From Xestospongia bergquistia (taxonomy: Eukaryota > Porifera > Demospongiae > Haplosclerida > Petrosiidae): a DNA stretch of 64,000 nt. Numbering within the stretch: the first letter of the stretch is position 1; each line of letters begins with the position of its first letter. The notes below the pieces were generated by a model, which ran no database searches, had not been told where the DNA came from, and saw only the letters and a program-made list of their open reading frames with translations. The stretch spans positions 1,965,821 through 2,029,820 of the forward strand of contig OZ014417.1 in assembly GCA_963965975.1 (NCBI GenBank), given 5' to 3'. This document shows, piece by piece, positions 1 to 18,946 of this stretch. The position numbers were made by a program, and so were the translations under genes.

Positions 1-1868
1 ATGAATCACCTTGCATAATCATTGTGCAATTGTAATTGTAATTATAATCATTGTCATGTAATTGACCCCAACCCTGGTACTCATGATATATGAGAGACGG
101 ATTAAATCATAGCACTCAGTACTATGTGTACATTACATTTGATACACAGCTATATACTATAGTGTATACTATATATGTATTTAGACTTGAGTGGACTAGT
201 TGAAGTCATAAAAATGTTCAGTTTAGTCTGATCTACTATACACATTTATATAACTATGTTTACAGATACACAATGTATTGTATGTGAGAATTATACTAAA
301 TAATAAATTAAAACAAAAATAAGATATTAAATAACTCAGGGTTGTACTATATACTATTATGACATTAAAAAAACATGGGTGTTGTCAAGGTGGCATAGAG
401 GAGAGGAATGGACTATTTTGGTTGTTAGTTCTCGGAAGGTAAGTCTGACATACCTATCACATGCAGCATACAAGTGTCAAGTTACAAACCAATCAAAGAA
501 GGATTAGTTAAGATGTTTAAATAGGGATATGATGACAAAACAACAGCTGAACACAATACAAAAGAGAGGGAACATTGCAAATAAAGATATATTGAACTTC
601 ATAATTTTGAAATACCAGCTGCTGGGGTGGTAATCCTAACCCAGTTACTATTTAAATGTTGGACATGCTCCAGAATGGATAACCAGACAGTAGTTATATA
701 CATTCTTAAACCACAACAAAATTGTTGTCAATCATGAAACTATGCATCAGGATGTCTACAGTTACTAATATTTTATGACAACAGTCCAGTTACAGTGTTA
801 TGTATAATTCAGCATACATTAAATGACTTAGATGGCAAGTCAACCTATTAAATGGCCCTCAGGTTTGACTATATATAGAGTGTTGTGTGTAGGAGGCAGA
901 ACAATTGAGGAAATTATAAGGTCATTGACATACGACAGGGCAATGAAATCAAGGTAAAAGAATGGCTAAGATCAAGGCTTCTTGTCCAATTTTTGTCTCC
1001 AGTGGTCCATGAATGGCTGGACAATGTTTGAATTATGACCATATACAATGGGATTAATTGGTATTTCATATGCAAAGTGAGAAGTAACTGCTTCAGATTA
1101 GTTGTGTTTGATTTAGACTCATAAGGAAATCAAGTTAACACCTGATATAAAAAGTTATGCTTATCACTGGACTCATTAGAGGTTAAACTGATAAATATGT
1201 GATAAACATTTCGTAATATACTTCAATATAATTAAGAAATCTAGATATAGTCTTAAAAAGTAATGTTTGAGTAATGTTTGAGCTTGATAACTTAAATTCA
1301 GCTGCTACACACAGCAACTGTTGAATTTTCATTATATCACTGTGCTTATATATATATATATATATATGACCAATCTTTCTTAAGTTCTGTCTCTCTCTCT
1401 CTCTGGGCACAATGTGATTCTTCTAATACTCACTTAAAACTAACTACTATTCATAGTCAAAGAAAGCGTATAATTCACAACTGTCACATGCCAGATGACT
1501 ATTAACACAAAAACTATAAAAGCTAACATACTAATGTCAATTGATAGCCATTTCTTAATCATATGGTAGAGTAAGACTATATAAATTATGGACTATAGGG
1601 AAGACATTATTAATGACTACAAAATTCCATTAAAACAATAATACACTCCTCCATCTTCTACAAACTCATTCATCCATCCATCCATCCCTCAATCCAGTGA
1701 TGTGTTCAGAGGATCCATATATCCATATTCTATCTATCAATCTATTTATTTGCTCATCTATTTATCAATCTACATTGTTCCTTCTTTATACCAACTCTCA
1801 TTTTAATAAAACATGTATAAATTGTATCTCTTGTTAATTTTCAAAAATATTGACATCAACTCACTCAC
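1..1868. other. Left flank, no exon recognised
   Basis: AT-rich sequence with short (TA)n near 1352 and (CT)n near 1388, and a patch of short CATC-type repeats near 1670-1690. It should contain the next exons of the minus-strand PX gene that starts at 2514, but I could not find the expected PX continuation (the conserved phenylalanine-proline segment) on the minus strand. Those exons are probably left of the window or too divergent to recognise by eye. Confidence 0.4.
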
Positions 1869-2514
1869 CATGAAATCAAAGAACATACTATATCGACGAT
1901 AGATGATTGTAGAGTGTCCATTGGACCATTGGACGACAATTTTGTAGACCTGATCAAGAAAAGTGAATCGATTATCACTCAGTGGTTTCTCAATAGTATA
2001 CACTTCCTCCACTAAACAACTCATCATTAAACTGATCTTATGAGTGTTGTTGTGGAGTTGAAAACACAAAAACTAACAACTATCAAGTTTTAGTAAGTGA
2101 AATCAACAATAAAATTAAATACTAAGGAACTTGTTAAAGACTTCGAGCTACTACAGTCAACTACACAATAACAAAAGACTAAGGAAGCAGCAACAGGTGG
2201 TCTAAACTATACTTGCATACTTCTATGATCTATGATCTAGTCTAAACAACATTGAAGCAAAGGTGCTTCATTAGAGACGCGTTATGACTGTAACTATCAT
2301 GCGAGGATGACAGTTGAATCGCCATAAAAGAGGAATAATTCACTTTGCACCCAAGGGTAGCTAAATGGTGGTAATAAGTGACAGTACTTACATAGTGTTT
2401 CGTCGGTTGTCTTCTCTTTTTTGCTTCGGGTATGGTAACTGAGACGATTTTGGGTCGACTGGAAGAGAGGCAGCCGCCAAAAGTAGCTGACGTTTCGTAC
2501 AGTGGTTCCATCAT
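1869..2514 (-). CDS. PX-domain scaffold protein, 5' end only (SH3PXD2/p47phox type)
   Basis: Two exons are visible: 2392-2514 (41 codons, start Met at 2514 or the adjacent one at 2511) and 1869-1949 (27 codons). They are joined in phase 0 by a GTAAGT donor and a TTGATCAG acceptor. The joined sequence reads KKRRQPTKHY then VYKIVVQWSNG, then TIIYRRYSMFFDF. This is the start of a PX domain, closest in pattern to Tks5/Tks4 (SH3PXD2), where KRRxPSKHYVY and IYRRYSKFFDL occur at the same places. The RRY motif that contacts phosphoinositide is intact. Known relatives bind membrane phosphoinositides and organise actin or NADPH oxidase complexes through SH3 domains. The gene runs off the left edge after the second exon, so no SH3 domain can be confirmed. 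The exon 2 donor is GTGAGT. Confidence 0.75.
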
Positions 2515-3009
2515 TTTTGCAGAAGATCAGTAAACGTCACTTGTAGTTCTGCAAAAGACTTTGTCAACTTTTATTGATAATTATGTATGTGTGGAATTTT
2601 TATAAGCCCCTCCCAATTTTTTAAATTCCTAATTGAAAAGGTGCTGGTCTGCCAAGAGTTCATTCTAGAGCTCTTTCAACAAACTTCAACACATTTTATA
2701 ATTCATATCATCCGAATTGGAAATTTTAACTGTCAAAAAGTTTGAAAAGCATTGACCAGTAAAGTTAGAGATAAAATCATAATTCAATTTTTAATCCTCC
2801 GTTGTCTTCACTGGAGTGCTAATTATGGATGTACAATTATTATCGATTCTGTTGAAGTTAGCAGCACATTCCTGTAGGCGGATGCTAAAACAAGTCTCAT
2901 CTAAGGTTTACACCTAAAGATTCTACTCCAGAGAATAATTATCCATATACAATAATAGTCCTAGTACATTGATCATCATACTTACAAACACTATGACAAT
3001 ATTTGTTTT
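2515..3009. other. Upstream flank of the PX gene
   Basis: No coding exon seen. Around 2845-2870 there is a stretch (GTTGAAGTTAGCAGCACATT) that matches the inverted-repeat arm at 45539-45616 and the half-arms near 45725 and 55550. It is a lone relic of the same short repeat family. Confidence 0.4.
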
Positions 3010-3146
3010 CTGACCCTCTTCATCTCAGTACTGACAACCAATCCCTTCCGCCAACACAAGACTAAGTAACAACCATACCACTGACAAGGAGAGTACTGAA
3101 TAGTGTAACACTGAGTAGATCCTCTCCTTGTCAGTGGTATGGTTGT

Positions 3147-3769
3147 CAGACATGGGGCAAGCATTTACTGAAGTGCTTGAAGCACAACTTAAAGCATTCA
3201 TAAAAGAGCTTAAGCACAAGCACCAGCATTTATGCTTCTAAAAAATAAGTGCTTGAAGCACAAATTCAAGCACTTAAAAAATGCTTGAAGCACAAGCACA
3301 AGCATTTTTGACAAAAAAATGTCCTTCAAATAAACAATTCTTTTATCTAAGTCAACTTTTAAAGTACTTCTTGTTAGATCATATAAACATTAGTTATAGA
3401 ATATAGTATCTACCAGTCGGCATCTCTCTGGCCTAAAGATCTTGCTTGCCACACTAAACAGCTGCTCTACTACATAAAAAGATACAGGAACTCCCAACAC
3501 AGTTGTAGTTATATTTGCTAATGATGGATAAACAGACTGATAGCAAAAGAGTATTAATAGATGTGCTAAGTCCACAAAGAACTTGCAGCCTTTGTGCTTA
3601 AAAGTGCTTATAAAGTGCTTTAAAGCATTAATGCTATAAAGTGCTTAAGCACAAGCACAAGCATAAATGCTTTATATATAATAAATGCTTGAAAGCACCT
3701 CCAAGCATTCCAAAAAATGTGCTTAAAGTGCTTTCAAGCACAAGCACTCAAGTGCTTGCCCCATATCTG
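3147..3769. mobile_element. Non-autonomous hAT transposon nested in the fold-back element
   Basis: The element is bounded by terminal inverted repeats CAGACATGGGGCAAGCA (left) and the complement of CAGATATGGGGCAAGCA (right), with one mismatch. It is flanked by a perfect 8-bp target duplication ATGGTTGT at 3139-3146 and 3770-3777. An 8-bp duplication and a CAG-starting repeat are hAT hallmarks. Subterminal regions are packed with AAGTGCTT/AAGCAC motifs in both orientations, as expected for hAT transposase binding sites. The core holds a transposase remnant (see 3390-3575). At 623 bp it cannot be autonomous. The near-identical ends suggest a fairly recent insertion. Confidence 0.85.
3390..3575 (-). 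pseudogene. hAT transposase C-terminal (dimerisation) fragment
   Basis: A 61-codon minus-strand frame inside the hAT element reads YPSLANITTTVLGVPVS, then VVEQLFSVASKIFRPERCRL. This matches the hAT C-terminal dimerisation region, where a proline/valine step, a ...SERxFS-like helix and an R-x-R-L segment are typical. No catalytic domain or zinc-finger region is present, so this is a relic of the autonomous parent carried by a deletion derivative. Confidence 0.7.
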
Positions 3770-3836
3770 ATGGTTGTTACTTAGTCTTGTGTTGGTGGAA
3801 GGGATTGGCTGTCAGTACAGAGATAAAGAAGGTCAG

Positions 3837-4420
3837 ACTTTTTTGTAGTATGCTAGTCAACATGTTACAGATGAGGAAAGCAATGTTGTATTTAAAATTG
3901 ATTTGTTGAAAGCCTTTGTTAGAATAATCCTTGATGTTAACAATGAGTGATTCCATTTTGTGTTCCATTACAACTGTTGGCATCTCTATATAATTCATTC
4001 TGATGATCATTTGATAATTGGATGTAAATTAGAAGGTGAGTAATATGCTGACAGTCTATCAATATAATACAACTTATAAATCTAACTTCATCTCCTCTGT
4101 ATCTGCCTTTCTCTGTCTCTAGTCTCCCTTTTTGTCTTTTCTCTATTTGGATCTCCTGGAGGCACTTACTTGGGCTGATGGTCTGAACTGATGATCTCTG
4201 GATGTAAAAGATGAGTCGCTCTTCATCATGGATTAACATTTAATTTGTCAATTAATTTTTGCTGTTAAACTTGCATTTTAAAGTCTATTTAAATATTGAA
4301 TTTTTATACTTAAATTTGCCAATTAACTTTTACTGTTAAAAACGTTTTAACACGAATTTGTCAATTGTACTTTTAAAGCAGAGCCTAGCTGAGCCACACC
4401 TTCAAATTTGGGTGTAGCCA
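3837..4420. other. Intergenic stretch before PIWI
   Basis: No exon recognised. There are two diverged copies of an AT-rich ~55-bp sequence around 4235-4370 (containing ATTAACTTTTACTGTTAAAA-like words). The open frames here have no family resemblance. Confidence 0.35.
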
Positions 4421-4520
4421 TACTGAGCATGCGCAGCAGCTAATATTATGACAGCACGTGGTATTTACTACTCGTGTGTCAGTCTTTTGACACATCAATC
4501 AGTCAAGCAATATTTTACAA
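4421..4520 (+). promoter_or_regulatory. Probable PIWI promoter and non-coding first exon
   Basis: A GAGCATGCGCAGCAGC word at about 4424 resembles an NRF1 site, and a CACGTG E-box lies near 4456. A non-coding exon appears to end at 4520 before GTAAGT, and would splice to the acceptor TTTTTATAG at 5017, which lies 14 bp before the PIWI start codon. The transcription start itself cannot be read from sequence. Confidence 0.4.
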
Positions 4521-5031
4521 GTAAGTATATTCTTATCCAATATAGTAACAGATATACAAATATTAATTTTATCTCTATTTTGTTTCTTTTGAAAATGCCC
4601 GAATATTTCAATCTCAATACGTAATATAATTATACTAAATTATGACAAGTTATGTTGTGATGCGCCATAACTATTCTAGTCATAGATTATTACTTTTAAA
4701 TTATCAACTCTATAACTCGATGTTTGAAATATTTTAGCTTCGTTCTGCCATTGGCATTACCACGTGACGAATAAAAATCTTAACAAACAAGGAAAGTGTA
4801 TAAAAGTAAGGAAAAGATGGCTAGTGGTCTGATTTCCAGACCTGAAGAGATATGGGAATGAGACTTTTAATTGAATACCTTTGTTGATTTAACAGCTTTT
4901 GTTATAAGTGTCTGTGACCTACATAATTATTAATAAAGAGTAAAAACCTCAATTATAATATCAATAATGTAATTATTACTGATTATTACTATAAATATTA
5001 AATTGATATTTTTATAGGTAGTTAAGTAGCA

Positions 5032-11082
<6,051 letters not shown>

Positions 11083-12084
11083 TCAACTACACGAGGTGGA
11101 CATAGTAAGATGTGTTATATACTATTAAAACATTGTATTATATCATATATAGTTAACATTTATCATTTATTGCTAAGTTCCCCATACTTTGTAAAAAATG
11201 TCTACCTTTGCCCGTTTATTTCTCTAAGTAATTATCATTTATGACTATCTACTGTTACATGGACTTTTTGAGGGCTTTCATTTATCTATTCATCAATCAT
11301 GAGATCATTAGGTGACTGAGATCTCTCGTATATCTCATTTTAATCGTTATCATCATCATCAAGTGTAGTATTATTTTATTATCACTTATTAATATCTTGG
11401 GACTTATTTTGTTTTGGAGTTTGAGTTGATTTTATTAGGAATGAAAAGATTTTTTTGTCTCTAAAATGTTGAAAGAAGTTATACATATGATCACACAATA
11501 GTAGTTAATATCATGACCTTTATGACTCTGTTGTAAGTCATCACTCTGTGCTATTGTCAGACATCTAGATACAAAACCTAAGAGATAAAGTTATTTTGTT
11601 CAGATAATACAATGCTACAATACTGTACTCAAGTAAATATATTAATTGAACATATAATTGTACACAGTAACAGCTGGTTTGTGACTTCAAGTAGTATGTC
11701 ATAGACTTAGACAAAGAAGAATTTTAAGGAAATTTGCAAAATTCTAAACCTTAAAACTATATATTGTATTGTGAATTTATTTATAGAAGTTGCAGTTTTA
11801 ACCCCTCCTGCAATGTAGCCATCATTATTATAAATTAAGTAATGTTGCAGTTTTAACCCCGCCCACAATATAGCCATCATTATTATAAATTAAGTAATGT
11901 TTTGTTGCTATTATCGGGTAAGAATATACAAAAAACAATAACACAATTGACATAACAATACCACTTATGCTAGCAATGATGTGTATATATAATAACAATG
12001 ATAAAAGTTAAAACATAAATAAAATAAAACATAACTATATACACCAGGAGAGAGAGAACCAGTTAAGTAAAATTAAAAAAAAGG
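11083..12084. other. Convergent intergenic region PIWI / TMEM272-like
   Basis: 3' flanks of two convergent genes, with no exon seen. It contains a 55-bp tandem duplication at 11789-11843 and 11844-11898 (GTTGCAGTTTTAACCCC... units differing at a few positions). Confidence 0.5.
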
Positions 12085-15000
12085 TTAAAAACTTGAAGTG
12101 CGGGGTGCTCGTTGACGCTGTCGTCTTTTGTGTGATTTCATGCCCAGTTCTTCTCGAAATGTGCAGTATGTTAGAGCAGCCACTCCTAAATAGACAACCA
12201 CACAAAACCCAAGAAGATAAGTAAATACCATCATGATGACACCGGCAAAGTATACACCACGATTACAGTATTCTGTGTCAGAGTTTGAGATTGGTTCAAA
12301 TCGAGGTGTAGTTTCAAACATGAACCATGTGCCAAGTAAAATAATCACAGCTGTAACGACCAGCAGTAGAACAAAAATAGCTTCAGATATTCCTATACAA
12401 ACTGAACAAGACATTGAATTCTCTGTATTACACATGTTAGTCAGTTTACAACATGTCACACATGATAAAGAAAGTCGAAGTGCGATAGTTAAAATTAGCA
12501 AAGAACCAATAGCTAAGAGACACGCCAGAATGATTCTCTGCCGATAAGGACAAGAGTCATATCCAAATACTCCTGCAATTAAGAGATTAAGAAGTCAAAC
12601 AATGTTAACTAAGTATATTCTCTATATTGATAGCTGTTACTAATCCTGTTAAGATATTTAAAGGTTGGATAATAAGTAAGGTTTTGTAGTGGACAATGTA
12701 AAGTCCATTGAAAATGTCATATGTCTTTGACAAAATATAGGTCACAAATTATGGGATACCTTGTAAGTGAATTGGAGGTAAGCTTTTATTTTAGGGAATG
12801 AAATAATGCCTGGGGGGGGGCTTAACTATTACTGACCAATTAGATTGTTTACATTACCATTACCGTTAAGTGAATTGGAGGTAAGCTTTCATTTTAAGGG
12901 GGGGAGAGGGGGGGGGCTTAACTATTACTGACTAATCAGATTGTTTACATTACCAATTTACCATCCATAAGTTAGTTGACATGCACTTTACCTGTTAGTA
13001 ACATGGCGACTGGTACAGCTACCAAAAAGAAAAGGAGCACAAAGGCAAAACCTGAGGAGGAAACAATTAATTAGTGTGTGTGTGTGTGTAGCAATCTATT
13101 TCAGTTATGTAGTAATGGGATATCTTACAAGTAGTATACACTACATGTGGTTATCTACAATATCTATGGCATCCATTTTCTTCATTTTTTAAAAACAAAT
13201 CAATAGATCAGTGACTGCAGTATTATCTATATAGTAAATTGACAAGTAATTTTAATAAATATCTCAACTTTCATATTCATAAGCACACTTTAAAAACAAC
13301 TGATTCAACAATAACTGTACTATTATAAGGAGATACTATGTGTGTATATACTTCATATCAACTTACACCAAAGAGAAGCACAAATTGTTTTTAATCTTTT
13401 TCTTCTTTTTGCTAACTTTCTTGTTGTGCCACGATTAGGTAGATGTGCTTCACTGTCGAGTTCAACATCTATGGTTGGTATCATTAGACCAGCTAACATA
13501 ATACCAGGCATATTAAAACGAGCTAATTTCTCAATAAAATTATCATTTTGGCCACTAGGAGGTTGAGAAGAAGGTGACATTTGATGAAGTGATCCTGCTC
13601 TGTTGTACTGACGACCAGGTGTAGAGCTTTCCCTTAAAGGGGTTGTACTATGTTGTCTGGTTCTGCCCGCGTCTCTGCTGTTTCTACCTTCTTGTGACAC
13701 ATCTAACAAAATATAGTGAGAGGAGAATGACCGGAGGTTGACAGTGTAACAATCAAAGCACTATGTACTGCTAAACTTTGAAACAATTTCAAGTGTATAT
13801 TAAAATAACGTAGATCATTAACAAACTATGTCAATTTTTATCCCTTGTCTCACAAGGTCTTCTAACACCAAATGGCTAATAAAATTTGTTCTACTGGTCA
13901 CACTGGTATTTATATCCTGTCATACCAGTAATTACATCTAGGAGATATACTCTATATGAACGTTGCTTAGCTTAATATTGGTAACTACTTCCTGGGATAC
14001 ACTACTTCCTAGAATACATCCTAGAATACATACCATTGCATTAACCATCTGAAACAGTAACAGTGAGTAATACAACAATCACAAAGTGATACTATATATA
14101 TAATTATGTGAACATTGTGTTAACAAGCTACCTTTAATATTGGAATTCTCTGTGACTAATTTCCTGGAAAACACACCGTCATCCCACACTATACACTAGG
14201 ATCATTCTATATACACTACATGTATACTACATGTTGAAATAATATCATATTGTCATAATGTAGTAAACCCTCTCTATATTAACACACAATGAGACCACAG
14301 AGGTTGTCCTTAGTGCCTCAATACAGAGGTTGTGGTGTTAGTATGGGACAGACTGGAGAGGTTGTTTATCCTATCTCATTTCAAAGATATTAGGGCAATA
14401 GTCAGGATATTGAGATACAGATAATGTGATTTTTGCCAAATATTTCTTGTTATTATAATATTTACTAGAAGCCACTAACGGTTAATTTCCAATGATAACT
14501 TATAATAAACTGTAATATAGAATATGATAATCTCTTGGTGTTACATGTAGGTAGTCATTCCTAAGAGAGATGATTGCATTGTATACATATCTTTTTAGTA
14601 AGTTTATTAACACAATATGTATTATATTTATATCATAGTTGAAGGTTGTTATAGACAACTTTGAAGTAAAAGGACAAAAGTCCCAAACTTTAATGAAATG
14701 AAACACGTCAATTTTGTAAATTTTACATTGTTAGTTTCATATTTATTTGGTGTCTGGGTATGAGATCAATTGTATTGTTCTTATAAACCTGTGTGTGGCC
14801 TGGCTCAACATTTTGAAATCTCAGCATAGCCTCATGCTCAGTCAGGCTCTTGTATGCAGTTTCAATGTTTCAGTATGAGACTGTATTTCCCAATTATTAT
14901 ACCCTACTCACTTCGAGGTGCATTTGTTCTTCGATTTTGACTTGAAGGAGGCGGGGGGGCACTTGGAGTCACTGGAGGGGGTTGCGGAGAGGGAGAGACA

Positions 15001-15262
15001 ACAATGGAGGACCCTGCAGCTATCACATCTTCGTAGGAAGGGGGTGGAGCTGAGGGAACTAAGGGGACAATCATTAAAGCTAGTCAATCACATATATAGT
15101 GACTTTATGAACAATTAATCTTGTTATTGTACATTGTTACGTCACTGACATCTACTGTTACATAATATTGCTTTTGTTCGTCATTATTTATGACTAGTTC
15201 TGCCCTATATGCTAATGCGTACCTTATAAACAGTAACACTTACTGATTTCTTCTTGGGACAT
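12085..15262 (-). CDS. TMEM272: TMEM272-like four-helix membrane protein, 349 aa
   Basis: Five exons on the minus strand: 15244-15262, 14912-15058, 13367-13702, 12992-13051 and 12085-12572, all in consistent phase. The N-terminal ~165 residues are soluble and proline/serine rich, with PPPSYEDV near the start (a PPxY-like WW-domain ligand) and a basic stretch KLAKRRKRLK before the membrane. Four hydrophobic helices follow at about 168-187, 198-221, 249-272 and 295-322, then a basic tail (KSHKRRQRQR). The loop GYDSCPYRQ after helix 1 and the YCNRGVYFAG segment leading into helix 4 match conserved spots in the TMEM272 family (acidic-Asp-Cys-Pro and a Cys before the last helix). The family's function is poorly known. 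Helix 1 is encoded by a 60-bp exon of its own. The gene shares a ~210-bp divergent promoter with MTBP. The family name rests on pattern, so I am moderately sure of it; the membrane topology is clear. Confidence 0.75.
12765..12960. repeat. ~100-bp tandem duplication in an intron
   Basis: Two copies (12765-12867 and 12868-12960) begin AAGTGAATTGGAGGTAAGCT and both contain a poly-G run followed by CTTAACTATTACTGAC. They lie in the last intron of the TMEM272-like gene. Confidence 0.8.
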
Positions 15263-15470
15263 CTCCAGCCTTCAGGATATCGTGCTTTTCCGACAAAAAT
15301 AAACTGTTTCTTCGGAAACCTTTGCGATGCTTTTCTTCTCAATATTCATAGGCCACGCCCATGAACCTGTACTGCACGTGGGTTATTTAATTTGATTGGT
15401 TGTCTGTGTACATGTGAGTAAAGTATTTTGATTGGCTGGAGGAAACATAAGCTTGCAATTTCAGTGGGAA
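15263..15470. promoter_or_regulatory. Divergent promoter, TMEM272-like (-) and MTBP (+)
   Basis: Only 208 bp separate the two start codons. The interval has two ATTGG (inverted CCAAT) boxes near 15397 and 15430, a CACGTG E-box near 15376 and a GCCACGCCC word near 15351. CCAAT and E-box words are common in compact bidirectional promoters. No TATA box stands out. Confidence 0.55.
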
Positions 15471-18400
15471 ATGTCTATGAAATTAGGGAGATGTTTTCTT
15501 GTAGTAAGTCTCCCTACGTCTACAGAAGGTCAGAATTAAATAGATGGTTTTATGATGCTTTCTTTATTATTGTTTAGTGTACCATTGTCTGGTCAATATA
15601 TTTGATATCCTTGCTAAAGGGTTTGAACTGAGAAAAAAAGGCTTGAGTGAAGAAAGGGAGTACATTACTATCATAGGAGAAGCAAACAAGGTTAGTACGA
15701 TACCTGTTAACATCACCATATCCCTTTATATTGACTCGTCTCCTCCCTCCTTCCACCTCCAACCCTCAAGATATCTATTCCTAATATCTCTATTAATACG
15801 TGGTTACTCTGTGATAATGACCCTCCCACAAGTCCATATACTCCTTTAATAAAATCATCGTCCAACTGGTCACGTGTCAGTCATGTGACTTGGTCTTCAT
15901 TATTAGATAACTTACGGCAACAACAAACTCAAATTGAACCTGAATGTGATGTAACTGATCACATGATCATTGCTAATGAGATTCATAGCCTGCTTGATCA
16001 GCTTCCATGGGATAACGATGGTAAGTTACTAGATTATACTTTAATTAGTGGTTGTGGTTTTCAAAACTTGCTATAATTATTATTAGTGTTGACTATTACT
16101 TAGATAATGATCTATAATATTAATATTTATTAAATCTTATTATTAATCTCATTTAGATTATATGTTAATTGATGTTTTAGTTATTACGTCAACTTCATTG
16201 AAGTAAGAAGTTATATAACATTATTTTTAAGGTCCTTTCTTTCATTGTATTATTTCATTTTTGGTATGTCTTTTCCAGACCCTCTGTGGCATTATATGGG
16301 GCATTATTGAGACTTAAGAAATGGCTTAATGCTTCGATATACTTTATTACTTCAGATAATACAGAATTAAAATCCAGGTTTTTTAAATAGCTTATTAAAC
16401 TTTGAACTCACTTTTCATAATTTTAATTCTTTTATCAGTGTATGGTCTGAGTGGTCATGCTATTTACCAGCAGTGTTCAGACCCCTTACCAATATTACTC
16501 AGACTCTTTCCAGACCCATTATTTGGAGGGGACCTTTACACATACATGAATATAAAAAAAAGTCACATGCTTCGTGCAATCAAAATGGCGTCACTTTTCC
16601 CGGACTAGAATTGTCTCTAGACTTTAATAGTCCTGTATCTAAAGAGATGGTGGCTGATACAGGATTATGCATTAACTCCACCCATCACCCCACCCACTTG
16701 GAATTGGTACAATACATAAATATGAGCGAGATTCCAATAATGTGGCTTTCACCTGTCCGCCTTTGTCTGTATCCAACTAACTTCATGTTTACATGTACTA
16801 ATGCATGTATTTATATATGTATCTAAGCAACATGTTCTATCAATAAACTGAGTAATGATAGATTTTAGTAATGTCTTATAGTACATTTAAGTTGTGTATG
16901 AACTTTTAAGGGAAAGTACCTCTAAAAACCTCTATACGTATATTGTACTAGTTGTGCTATATATTATTGTATTATTTGTATAGTTTTATAATTTTTCTTA
17001 ACTGTACTATATATTAGATGTGTTAATTCTTGTTACACATCTTCAGTAGCTGCTTTTAAAGAGCTATTTAAGTCATCAACTAGTGACTGTAATGTTGCTG
17101 TTCTACTTCGACTATGTGGTCGTAATCCAAGTCACGGAGGGCACAATTTATCTCATCAAACTACAGAAGATTGGAGAATGCATATCCTTGAAATAGAAGA
17201 AACAGTTAGTGAGTTGTTTGTTCTAGACATTGGAAATTAACACATTTATTTTAATATTGTAATAATGATAATTATTGTGGTCACATAAATGAGTTTTGTT
17301 TAAGAGCATATCTGTTCTATATAATATTTACCAACTTAAAAACTTAATAATCTTTCCTCTGAAAATTTGGGTTCCTGAACATATTTTTATAATTTGATTA
17401 TTATGAAATCTTGTTATTATAATTATAGGTTCTCCTCCATCTTTCTTTAACTCTGTTGACTTTACTGGACCCTTTCTTCTTGTTCCTTTGTCTTCTTCCT
17501 CTGACCAATCAGATTTGAATAAAATGTCATGTCATGCTTGGTTACTATGGAAACCAGAATCACTATGCTACATTGGTAGAATATTGCTTCAATTACAATT
17601 GACAAAGAGAGGAGGAGGTCAGTCTATATATATAATATATTGTTAGTCAATCAATATGTGTGTCCGTTTTATAGATGAAGAAAATACTACAAGTACTAAC
17701 TCCTTTTGTGAGCTTCCTCTTCTCAATGGACAACCTAAAATGTCAGTTTATTTCAGAGTCATTCCTCTAAAGTCATATGTCTTCATAGATTACTTACTTT
17801 ATGTAATCCATTTGTCCATTTCTCTTTTTTATCTATCCATTCATCAATCAATAATGTCTGTTGTTATTAATTTATTCATCTTATAATACTGACATTTATC
17901 ATTAATTCTTTAATTCTCATATTTTTGTTAGATTCCATTCTTATACAAGAGATGATTTTATTAGAGACATATCATCTTTACAGAGACATGGTAAGTTTTA
18001 GGTGTTTCGCTATTAAATCAACATCTGTCTCTAGAGCTATCCCAGACCCCTTCCAAGTGGCCTGAAATTATAGCTCTCAGCACACTGGAAGAACTCCTCA
18101 GGTAACAAAATTTTGTTTTTATGAATATTTGTTGTTTTTTATAGGAGAAAGATAAAGCGTACAAACACTGGAGAACTCACACTAGGGGGAGTGACTGCCC
18201 CTCCCCCTAGGGGTAGTCAATCATCACTCTCTTTATCTACTGATCTTTTACAATGTTTCAATGATGATGGTCTACCTACAGCACCAGCAGAACTGTCTCC
18301 TGTTGCCACGGTAACCATCATCAATATTTCCTGAATGACTTATTCTCTTTTAAAACAGCCATTTGTTTATTGTAATCCATTTTTCATACAAACAGATACT

Positions 18401-18900
18401 CAGTAGGATATTAATGGATACTCTTGGATATTAATGGATACTTTTGGATATTGATGATACTCTTGGATATTAATGGATACTTTTGGATATTAATGATACT
18501 CTTGGATATTAATGGATACTAGTAGTTAGTTAATATTTATCAATATCTATTAAGTATCCATCAGTATCCATGAGACGAATGAAAGTATTGTTTTTTAATT
18601 GTTAACAATTATTAGTTATTAAAGCAGGATCGCTCCAGTATAATTATGTTTAATTTTCATTTAGGATATTAATAAAGATGATTTAGCGTATTCTATACGA
18701 ATGTTAGAACCAGCTGGTAAATGATATAATAAATTTAATGTTGTTATATAATGTTTATAATCACTTTAGTATCTACTAGTACTGTGTCATATAATAGAAT
18801 ACTTACATTTACTCCTAAAACTGCTCGTAAATTTCATGGAATAAAGTAAATGTCTTAGCATGTAACTTCACTTTACTCTGTCTCTTTCTGTCTCTCTCTT

Positions 18901-18946
<46 letters not shown>

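Larger units (their letters stand above)
3010..3836. mobile_element. Palindromic fold-back element, interrupted by a hAT insertion
   Basis: Left arm 3010-3092 and right arm 3122-3146 plus 3770-3836 are inverted copies. CTGACC...TACTGACA at the left answers TGTCAGTA...GGTCAG at the right, and the inner stem is ACAACCATACCACTGACAAG against its complement starting at 3122. Without the inserted hAT the whole is about 200 bp with a short loop near 3095-3120, i.e. a nearly perfect hairpin. It resembles a MITE or fold-back element. The superfamily is not clear. Confidence 0.7.

Noticed and set aside
13353-13709. Independent small gene on the minus strand
   Set aside because: It is exon 3 of the TMEM272-like gene; its ends match a splice acceptor and donor in phase with neighbours.
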